Source of the DNA: Micrococcales bacterium | GTDB taxonomy: Bacteria; Actinomycetota; Actinomycetes; S36-B12; UBA10799 | Direction of reading: 5' to 3' | Assembly: GCA_023252115.1 (NCBI GenBank) | Contig: JAHEXM010000063.1 | Span: forward strand, 1 to 8,024 | DNA length: 8,024 bases | In this document: one piece after another, positions 1 to 5,182 of the stretch | How the letters are laid out: the number at the start of each line of letters is the position of its first letter | Numbering within the stretch: the stretch's first letter is position 1 | Program-made: the position numbers and the translations under genes | The notes under the pieces: generated by a model | What the model was told of the DNA's origin: nothing | The model's input: the letters and a program-made list of their open reading frames with translations, nothing else | Database searches by the model: none

Positions 1-136
1 CAGTGCGAACTGCTCCTGCCGCAGTACCGGGCACAGATGCCGGAATTGACTCGCCGTCGAACTTGGCCAACGAGTGCGGCTCAAGGTATGCGTCCGGTTC
101 GGTCTGAATACACGTCCAGCTCAGGTCAGTTGGCAT
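1..136 (-). CDS. 5' end of a probable glycoside hydrolase family 2-like protein (partial, runs off the window)
   Basis: Only the first 45 codons are visible, read from an ATG at 136-134; the frame is open to the window edge. The peptide begins MPTDLSW, reaches TEPDAY at residues 12-17 and carries PASVPGT at 32-38, followed by a small-residue helix (AAGAVRT). A Trp near the N-terminus followed about 25-30 residues later by PxxVPGT is how the sugar-binding jelly-roll domain of many family 2 glycoside hydrolases (for example beta-mannosidase-like proteins) begins. The start is supported by a GAGG Shine-Dalgarno site 7 bases upstream, and the gene overlaps the end of the DUF1839 gene by 11 bases, so it should belong to the same operon. 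If the family call is right, it would bind or cleave a glycan linked to the rest of the pathway. The call rests on a short N-terminal pattern; another protein with a similar beta-sandwich start is possible. Confidence 0.5.
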   Translation of the reverse strand, partial: MPTDLSWTCIQTEPDAYLEPHSLAKFDGESIPASVPGTAAGAVRT

Positions 137-1109
137 GCCATTGCCTCATGAGTGACGTCGCCGATCCCCATGATTGTTCGACAGCCGATAGCGACTGGGC
201 AAGGTCAACCTTGCGGCCCCGGGCCGCCCGGGCTAGCTGCATCTGGAGTGACTTCATGCCATGCGATACGTCGAGGTAATGCCCGGCGGCCTCGGTCAGA
301 GTCTCCTCGCCGTGGACACCATTGCTGGCAAGCCAACTACAGAAATCTGCGGCAAGCTCGGCTGTCACACCGCATTGACGCAACATCCCGAATGCATACA
401 AGTGAAAGTTCTCGAGTCCCTCATCAGCCAATGTCGGAAGATCTGAATCGATGCGTGCCGCAAGCGCATCGATCGGATTGTCAGCTGGAGCCAACGATAA
501 ATGCCGATGCGCAACTTTGACCGCGACTTCAACTAAATCTGGTCGAACTTGCATTCGGGACATGTCGACGAGCTCGATGTAGGGAAGCAATACGCGGGGA
601 TCCGGGTCAATCAAATTGAAGATGCGGTCAAAGTCGTCACCATCAAGCGCGAAATAACCCGCGTTATGGAAGTACTCAAGGTACCGATTGTCGACATCAA
701 CGACATTGGGAACGATGGTGGTCTTGGTATGCGCAATTTGGTATGCGACACCAGCGGTGTCAGGCAAGTAGAAAGAGTCAACCTCGACTGTCAGAAAGCG
801 ACCAAACTTCAACTGCTCAACAACGTGATCGATTACTGAGCGCCAAATGTTCATCTCGCCGACATCGATACCGTACAAATCGCGCATGTCTTCGGGCTCG
901 TACTTGATGAACATCCACTGGTCACCTTGAAAACCTGCGCTGAGTGCACAGGCGTTGGCAGGGTGCGGGTCGAGGCCCAACGCCGACAGCAGTTCGATCC
1001 ACAGGTCGATGTAGCAATTGGTCTCGGTCCAGTCGCGTTCGCCGGCATGCAGCTCGTGCGGCTCATATGTGTCGACGTCGATTGGCAACAACGACACTTT
1101 GGAACTCAT
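126..1109 (-). CDS. DUF1839 family protein, candidate aminoacyl transferase
   Basis: This 327-residue soluble protein has no signal peptide or membrane segment. It matches my recollection of the DUF1839 family, which occurs beside amino acid:[carrier protein] ligases and has no established function. The most family-like blocks are NCYIDLWIELLSALGLDP (residues 31-48), IAHTKTTIVP (125-134) and the segment DVDNRYLEYFHNAGYFAL (138-155). Cys32, His127 and Asp137 or Asp139 appear in the order and rough spacing of a papain/transglutaminase-like Cys-His-Asp site. From this I infer a thiol acyltransferase that could accept the aminoacyl group from the carrier protein, as BtrH does in butirosin assembly; this is not shown by the sequence alone. 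The second half (about 185-327) is helical-looking. The ATG overlaps the stop of the ligase gene in an ATGA, with no strong Shine-Dalgarno site, so translation is probably coupled. The family call is firm; the role is open. Confidence 0.85.
   Translation of the reverse strand: MSSKVSLLPIDVDTYEPHELHAGERDWTETNCYIDLWIELLSALGLDPHPANACALSAGFQGDQWMFIKYEPEDMRDLYGIDVGEMNIWRSVIDHVVEQLKFGRFLTVEVDSFYLPDTAGVAYQIAHTKTTIVPNVVDVDNRYLEYFHNAGYFALDGDDFDRIFNLIDPDPRVLLPYIELVDMSRMQVRPDLVEVAVKVAHRHLSLAPADNPIDALAARIDSDLPTLADEGLENFHLYAFGMLRQCGVTAELAADFCSWLASNGVHGEETLTEAAGHYLDVSHGMKSLQMQLARAARGRKVDLAQSLSAVEQSWGSATSLMRQWHAN
144..147 (-). promoter_or_regulatory. Shine-Dalgarno site of the partial GH2-like gene
   Basis: GAGG on the minus strand lies 7 bases before the ATG at 136-134, inside the last codons of the DUF1839 gene. 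It decides the start of the partial gene at the left edge and implies translational coupling. Confidence 0.5.
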
Positions 1110-2026
1110 GGATATATCAGTTCCCGCACGGATTCCGGCCAGATCGCCGTGTCCAATCCGTGCGTAGCCAGTAGCGCCAACGCGATGCGTTCCATTCCAA
1201 ATCCAACGCAGGACGAATGTGCAACAGCTCCGTCGGCGCTCTTGATGTTGAACGGCTTCCCAAAGTGATCCTCGTGATAGTTAACCGACACGACCGCTGT
1301 CATCTGACCCGGATATGTCTGCACGACGAGTTCATATTTGAGTTCACCATCGCGTTGGTTGACGGCGAGCATGCGTCCGGCGCGACCAAAGAACGGATCG
1401 TTCGCGACTACCTTCTCGGGTGTCATGCCCAGATCCGTGAGCAACTTGAGGCCGCGAGGAGCCCATTGCTCACGGTGCGCCAATGCGCCTTCGGGAGTGC
1501 CGACATAGACGTACTCGTGCATTCGAAATGCCTGCATGCGAGTGGGGTCTATTGAAGGCTCATGCCGGAAGCAGTAACCATAGACATCCAGCTTGCGCCC
1601 ACCCTCGGGCAATGTTCCCGTTAGTAGCGGATAGGTCGGATGGCATGCCGCTGGAATCAACATCTCACCTGACGGATCAAGCAAGTCCGTCCAATCACCA
1701 CCGTCGGAATGCACTTGCAGTAGCTGCGCATGTGCTTTGTCGTTGCCAGTGAATGTGTGAATCGAACCGGTCAAGTCAGGAAACGATGCGAGGTAATCCG
1801 TCTTTTCAAAAACAGTGGTGGGCATTACCGGTGGGAAACGCAGAACCTTGGCATTCTGATCCGACCCCAACTCAACAACAAGCCGATCGATTCCCTCGAT
1901 GATGTCCTCGAACTTATCGGTGCGCCCATAGAGCCCATCGATGTCGCTACGCACCAGAAAGTCCGCATCAACGAGTCCGTCGCGAAATGCTGAGTACTCG
2001 CTTGCAAGCTCTGGGTTATCAGGCAT
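1106..2026 (-). CDS. Amino acid:[carrier protein] ligase, class II seryl-tRNA synthetase-like
   Basis: The enzyme activates an amino acid with ATP and transfers it to the phosphopantetheine thiol of a carrier protein rather than to tRNA. Class II synthetase signatures are clear: motif 2 (FRHE at 153-156, then R168 and the E171 region) and motif 3 (GFGMER at 275-280). Cys128 (AACHP), Glu171 (MHEY) and Cys273 (HSSC) are at the positions expected for the zinc ligands of the Bradyrhizobium ligases and of atypical archaeal seryl-tRNA synthetases. At 306 residues it is only the catalytic core; the N-terminal tRNA-binding domain of a true SerRS is absent. The characterised relatives prefer small amino acids such as glycine or alanine, but the substrate cannot be read here. 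It starts 2 bases after the dehydrogenase stop with a good Shine-Dalgarno site, and its stop overlaps the DUF1839 start in an ATGA. The carrier protein two genes upstream is the obvious partner. Confidence 0.93.
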   Translation of the reverse strand: MPDNPELASEYSAFRDGLVDADFLVRSDIDGLYGRTDKFEDIIEGIDRLVVELGSDQNAKVLRFPPVMPTTVFEKTDYLASFPDLTGSIHTFTGNDKAHAQLLQVHSDGGDWTDLLDPSGEMLIPAACHPTYPLLTGTLPEGGRKLDVYGYCFRHEPSIDPTRMQAFRMHEYVYVGTPEGALAHREQWAPRGLKLLTDLGMTPEKVVANDPFFGRAGRMLAVNQRDGELKYELVVQTYPGQMTAVVSVNYHEDHFGKPFNIKSADGAVAHSSCVGFGMERIALALLATHGLDTAIWPESVRELIYP

Positions 2027-2028
2027 TT

Positions 2029-3183
2029 CTAGCCTTTCGTAACCAGGAGCATCTGAGCGGTATTCAACGCGATTCGGTCGTTATTGACCATCAGCGCGCC
2101 ACCGTATGAATCGCGCAACTGAAGGCCAAGGCCGAATTTGCCGCCGTCCCGATATCCAGCAATACCAACAATAAGAAGCGCTTTACTCACGATCTCAATA
2201 ACCAATGTTGAAGCCGAGATCTTGACACCGTTCATCATGATCGCAAAGCGGGCCGCGCTCACCGCCGTTCTGTCGTCGGCGAGTTCGTCGAACCGGCGCG
2301 CTGCACCATTTGCAGTTTCTTGGAACTGTTGAAGGTGACTCATGAGATCCGCAAGACGGATCGCACCAGGTGGTGTCGTACCGGGTGCCCGGCGTGCGGC
2401 GCCCCGAACGAACTCGCGAGCCTTGTTGGTGGCCGATGTCGCAATACCGAGCCACACATGGGCCCACAGCGTGTGGGCAGTTGGCAACATTGTCTGCGCC
2501 GAGATGTCGCTGTAGGAATCTTCAAAGATCAGACTCGTCGGACCGGTTGCCGACAACACGAACCCTGGGCTACACGTACCGCGAAAGCCGAGCGTGTCCC
2601 AGGTGCTAGTTGACTCAAGTGTGAGTCCTGACTTCAAACACGCAACAAAGGACTGATCGCTCGGCGGGCTGTCCGGTGTGCGGCGAGCAGTCGCAAAAAT
2701 GACGTCGGCGTATTCACCGTAGGAAATAACAGGGGCGTCTTTGACCAAGGTGAAAGTGTCACCGTCGCGTTCGACTGCGCACGTGCTCGACCGCACGTCA
2801 CCGCCAATACCCTTTTCGGTAGTTGCCGAACCGAACAGCAACTGCTCAGCCACCAGTTGATCTTGCAGCTTCTGCAGTTCCGCGGTTCGTTCGTGACGCA
2901 CCAAGCAAGCAACTTGAATGTGATGCATCGCAAAAATCATCGCTGTTGATGCGCAGTGCTGACTCAAACCAAAGACGGCTTCGCCAACCTCGACCAACGA
3001 TGCGCCGCTTCCCCCCTCGTCGACCGGCACGAGCGCAGACATCAGGTTCGCTTCGCGCAACGCGGTAATGGCCTCGATCGGAAAGCGTGCGTTCTTGTCG
3101 ACATCGGCTGCGGCCGGACCTGCAATGTCGCGCCCGATAGTCGCTGCGATTGCTGCAATTTCGTTGCTCGCCGGGGCGCTCAT
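2029..3183 (-). CDS. Acyl-CoA dehydrogenase-like flavoprotein, probably acting on a carrier-bound aminoacyl group
   Basis: At 384 residues this is full length for the acyl-CoA dehydrogenase superfamily. The helical N-terminal domain is followed by the beta-domain signature FGSATTEKGIGGDVRSST (residues 116-133, normally AlTEpxaGSD), then VISYGEYADVIF and LGFRGTCSPGF, then the C-terminal helical bundle ending RDSYGGALMVNNDRIALNTA. By-eye alignment finds no Glu at either usual catalytic-base position: the YEGT region reads LMVNN, and the helix-G ER position reads AH. That argues against simple fatty acyl-CoA oxidation. Relatives of this fold oxidise prolyl groups on carrier proteins in pyrrole biosynthesis, and its place between carrier and ligase genes suggests a carrier-bound substrate, which is inference. 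FAD as cofactor is expected from the family. Its ATG overlaps the carrier-protein stop in an ATGA, so translation is coupled. It ends with TAG two bases before the ligase. Confidence 0.9.
   Translation of the reverse strand: MSAPASNEIAAIAATIGRDIAGPAAADVDKNARFPIEAITALREANLMSALVPVDEGGSGASLVEVGEAVFGLSQHCASTAMIFAMHHIQVACLVRHERTAELQKLQDQLVAEQLLFGSATTEKGIGGDVRSSTCAVERDGDTFTLVKDAPVISYGEYADVIFATARRTPDSPPSDQSFVACLKSGLTLESTSTWDTLGFRGTCSPGFVLSATGPTSLIFEDSYSDISAQTMLPTAHTLWAHVWLGIATSATNKAREFVRGAARRAPGTTPPGAIRLADLMSHLQQFQETANGAARRFDELADDRTAVSAARFAIMMNGVKISASTLVIEIVSKALLIVGIAGYRDGGKFGLGLQLRDSYGGALMVNNDRIALNTAQMLLVTKG
2033..2038 (-). promoter_or_regulatory. Shine-Dalgarno site of the amino acid:[carrier protein] ligase
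   Basis: GAAAGG on the minus strand sits 6 bases before the ATG at 2026-2024, within the last codons of the dehydrogenase gene. It fixes the ligase start and shows that this gene has its own initiation signal inside the operon. Confidence 0.6.
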
Positions 3184-3428
3184 GACTCACTCTGAATCTG
3201 CTGCACTGCAGCATCGATGGCGGCGATACTGGCGAAAGTTGATTTCTTCAGCATTTCGTCTGGAAACTCAATATCGAATTCGTCCTCAATGGCGAGCATG
3301 ACATTGACGCTGGCGTGCGATGTCAAGCCTGCTTGGTACAAGTCGTCATCGATGCCCAGCTCGGCTACGTTGCCGGGCAGCTTTCCTTGCTCGGTTAGTA
3401 CTTCTCGCACTTTGTCTTCGTTGCTCAT
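3180..3428 (-). CDS. Stand-alone acyl/aminoacyl carrier protein
   Basis: This 82-residue acidic protein has the four-helix carrier fold pattern. The phosphopantetheine attachment site is GLTSHASVNVM at residues 34-44, with Ser37 as the modified serine; helix II is followed by EDEFDIEFPDEML (48-60). The usual DSL of fatty-acid ACP is replaced by TSHAS, as I recall for the carrier proteins served by amino acid:[carrier protein] ligases. It would hold the amino acid as a thioester after AcpS adds the arm. The start MSNEDKV was chosen because a strong GAAGGA site lies 7 bases upstream and the ATG follows the acpS stop after one base. The longer reading from 3482 would overlap acpS by 53 bases and add a peptide unlike a carrier protein. 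The 3' end overlaps the dehydrogenase start by 4 bases. Confidence 0.93.
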   Translation of the reverse strand: MSNEDKVREVLTEQGKLPGNVAELGIDDDLYQAGLTSHASVNVMLAIEDEFDIEFPDEMLKKSTFASIAAIDAAVQQIQSES

Positions 3429-3429
3429 C

Positions 3430-3837
3430 TCACGTTCCTTCTTGGACTGCGACAACGACTGCGGTCGCGACATCATGGTCATGACTCATTGATAGGGAGA
3501 AATCTCGAAGTTCAGCGGCCTGGGCCATCTCGTGTGCTGCGCCAGTGAGTACCAAGTCAGACCATCCAGCCGAATCCGTCCGAACTTCCATGCAACGCCA
3601 ATTCGGCGCTGCCGCGTGCGGGCGCAAAACCTTGATGACTGCTTCTTTCGCGGCGAATCGAGCCGCAAGACGAGTGGCCATTCGATCAATCGGACCTTGG
3701 CAGACTTCGCGCTCGTGCGGCGTAAAAATCCGATCCAGGTAGCGGTCGCCGAAAGTCTCTATGCTCTCGCGCACGTCCGCCGCTGATGCAATATCGACGC
3801 CGACCCGCATGCGGGGGGCAGAGCGGGGCACGTCCAT
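3430..3837 (-). CDS. acpS: Holo-[acyl-carrier-protein] synthase (4'-phosphopantetheinyl transferase)
   Basis: AcpS moves the phosphopantetheine arm of coenzyme A onto the serine of a carrier protein in the cytoplasm. The 135-residue length is right for the trimeric AcpS family. Signatures are VGVDIAS (residues 12-18, Asp15 as a magnesium ligand), ARFAAKEAVIKVL (59-71, Glu65 as the second ligand) and the C-terminal SMSHD (116-120). The stop codon is followed by one base and then the carrier-protein ATG, so the two are almost certainly co-translated and the cluster modifies its own carrier. The ATG at 3837 has no Shine-Dalgarno site but is preceded by a TANNNT box, so it may be a leaderless start; an ATG at 3810 (MRVGVDI) is an alternative. 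Upstream in frame is a stop within 30 bases. Whether this is the only AcpS of the genome cannot be told from the window. Confidence 0.93.
   Translation of the reverse strand: MDVPRSAPRMRVGVDIASAADVRESIETFGDRYLDRIFTPHEREVCQGPIDRMATRLAARFAAKEAVIKVLRPHAAAPNWRCMEVRTDSAGWSDLVLTGAAHEMAQAAELRDFSLSMSHDHDVATAVVVAVQEGT
3436..3441 (-). promoter_or_regulatory. Shine-Dalgarno site that sets the carrier-protein start
   Basis: GAAGGA on the minus strand lies 7 bases before the ATG at 3428-3426, inside the 3' end of acpS. It is the best ribosome-binding site in the operon, consistent with the carrier protein being needed in excess over its enzymes, and it rules out the longer start at 3482. Confidence 0.65.
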
Positions 3838-3839
3838 CG

Positions 3840-3852
3840 GGCAACCGTATCG
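3840..3852 (-). promoter_or_regulatory. Possible internal promoter before acpS, shared 13-base motif
   Basis: The minus strand reads CGATACGGTTGCC, identical to 5167-5179 on the plus strand. TACGGT (3845-3850) fits an actinobacterial TANNNT -10 box and ends 7 bases before the first base of the acpS ATG, with no Shine-Dalgarno site in between. No convincing -35 box was found. It may give a leaderless acpS transcript separate from the glycosyltransferase upstream. Confidence 0.35.
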
Positions 3853-3877
3853 ACGTTGTGATGTCTAGCGCGCGGCG

Positions 3878-5143
3878 TCACACTCGACCGGAGGTCCGCT
3901 TCTTCGTTTGCCGACGTGATTTTAGATACAGCCACGGGCCCTGCATGAGCCCTTTGAGTTCAGCTCGCGCTAACTCCTTGGGGTAGGTACCGGTGCGAGA
4001 CGAGTTCTTTTCGGAGTCGGAGGCGAACATGTGACGTACGCCGCGAAACACTCCCTTGAGCATTGGCCCCTTGGCCCCAGGAAGCGCCAGAAACTCCCTG
4101 ACCAGGTAGGCCGAGAGTCCAGCGCCATAGCCAAACATCTGCTTCTCAAGTGCATCGAATGAATCGCGATGGAAGTGGCGCACAATCGCGCGTGGCTCGT
4201 AGATGAGGGTCGTGCCACCAACTATGAAGCGGACAAACGCATCCAGATCATCACCGCCCGGAGCGGCCGTGCCAGCCCCAAGTGAAATATCGAATGAACC
4301 GATTCGCTTCATGTCGGTGACGCGGAAAGCCATGTTGTTGCCGCTGCCAAACGAGCCCGCCGCCCACGGAAACATGCCACCGCCGTCGCCTTTGACGCCG
4401 AGGGCCCACACTCCCGACGTGTCAGGGGCGGTGCTCCACACCGTTAGGACATACCCCTTGTTAAATCCACTCCCCTCTTCGAAGAGTTGCTCGGCTCGGG
4501 TCATTTGGGAGCCAGGCACCACCAGTCCAGTCACCACCCCGACGGCGCGATCCTGCGCAAAAACAGCTCCGATGTTTCGAAGCCAACCCGGGTCGGCAAG
4601 CGCATCGTCATCGGTGAACGCGATGATGTCGGCACCGGAATCCAGTGCATACCGATAGGCAGCGTTACGTGCCGCCGAAATGCCAGGAATCTGTTCGGTG
4701 ACCAATGTGATTCTCGAATCACCAATCGATTCGACAATCGGTGGAGTCAGCCCATTCGCCGGGGCGTTGTCCACCACGACAATTTCAAATTCACCGGCAT
4801 AGTCCTGATCAAGCAGAGCGCGGATTGCCGTCGGCAGCAATGGGTGCTTCCCGATCGTGCTGATGGACACGACTGCCCTCGGCCAGCTACCGATCGCATC
4901 AAGGGGCTGGTCATGGTGAGTGATCGCGTTGTCGAACTGCTGTCGCGCTTGTGTACACCAAGATTCGATGCCCGAACTGGTACCGCTCGGCTCGACGATC
5001 AGCGTCCCAACCGGATCGCCCTGCACACGCACGAGCAACTCAAGCCCGGCGTCGTCAGGGATTTCCGTTGGCGCCACTGGCGCAGTGAGTTCCAAATCCG
5101 CGCACAACAGTGGCCGAAAGTCGGGATTGGGATCGGGGCTCAC
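3878..5143 (-). CDS. Family 2 glycosyltransferase with N-terminal accessory domain
   Basis: This cytoplasmic or membrane-associated enzyme should transfer a sugar from a nucleotide donor. Of 421 residues, the GT-A core starts near residue 88 (RAVVSIST) and carries VVVDNAP (122-128), GISAARNAAY (154-163), the metal/donor motif TDDD (177-180), the substrate loop FGSGNNMAFR (265-274) and the acceptor-side GGDDLDAF (296-303), then RHFHRDS (322-328). Residues about 10-52 form a beta-rich segment with VRVQGDPVGTLIV, as seen in a group of actinobacterial GT2 proteins. The C-terminus is basic (SRRQTKKRTSGR), which could aid membrane contact. No clear transmembrane helix is present. The GTG start lies 8 bases after a TANNNT box, which suggests a leaderless message. 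It is the first gene of the leftward block, 40 bases before acpS. Donor and acceptor are unknown. Confidence 0.9.
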   Translation of the reverse strand: MSPDPNPDFRPLLCADLELTAPVAPTEIPDDAGLELLVRVQGDPVGTLIVEPSGTSSGIESWCTQARQQFDNAITHHDQPLDAIGSWPRAVVSISTIGKHPLLPTAIRALLDQDYAGEFEIVVVDNAPANGLTPPIVESIGDSRITLVTEQIPGISAARNAAYRYALDSGADIIAFTDDDALADPGWLRNIGAVFAQDRAVGVVTGLVVPGSQMTRAEQLFEEGSGFNKGYVLTVWSTAPDTSGVWALGVKGDGGGMFPWAAGSFGSGNNMAFRVTDMKRIGSFDISLGAGTAAPGGDDLDAFVRFIVGGTTLIYEPRAIVRHFHRDSFDALEKQMFGYGAGLSAYLVREFLALPGAKGPMLKGVFRGVRHMFASDSEKNSSRTGTYPKELARAELKGLMQGPWLYLKSRRQTKKRTSGRV

Positions 5144-5151
5144 AAAAGCGC

Positions 5152-5157
5152 AGAGTA
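5152..5157 (-). promoter_or_regulatory. Candidate -10 box for the leftward operon
   Basis: TACTCT on the minus strand fits TANNNT and is followed by 8 bases and then the GTG start at 5143, so transcription could begin at or next to the start codon. No Shine-Dalgarno site lies before the GTG and no good -35 box was seen. Confidence 0.4.
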
Positions 5158-5166
5158 GTGCAGAGC

Positions 5167-5179
5167 CGATACGGTTGCC
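5167..5179 (+). promoter_or_regulatory. Candidate promoter for the rightward glycosyltransferase, shared 13-base motif
   Basis: CGATACGGTTGCC here is identical to the minus-strand sequence before acpS. TACGGT at 5170-5175 fits a TANNNT -10 box and lies 7 bases before the GTG at 5183, again without a Shine-Dalgarno site. The two divergent -10 candidates are only 12 bases apart, so their polymerase footprints would overlap and the promoters may compete. Confidence 0.4.
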
Positions 5180-5182
5180 GGT

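Noticed and set aside
1106..2026. Annotation as a seryl-tRNA synthetase
   Set aside because: The protein is only the catalytic core, lacks the tRNA-binding domain, and lies in an operon with a carrier protein and AcpS.
3429..3482. Earlier ATG for the carrier protein
   Set aside because: It would overlap acpS and add 18 residues unlike a carrier protein; the ATG at 3428 has the better ribosome-binding site.
4487..5158. Long plus-strand open frame of 223 codons across the leftward glycosyltransferase
   Set aside because: It is antisense to a gene with clear GT2 motifs, has no recognisable domain and no good start signal; a shadow frame.
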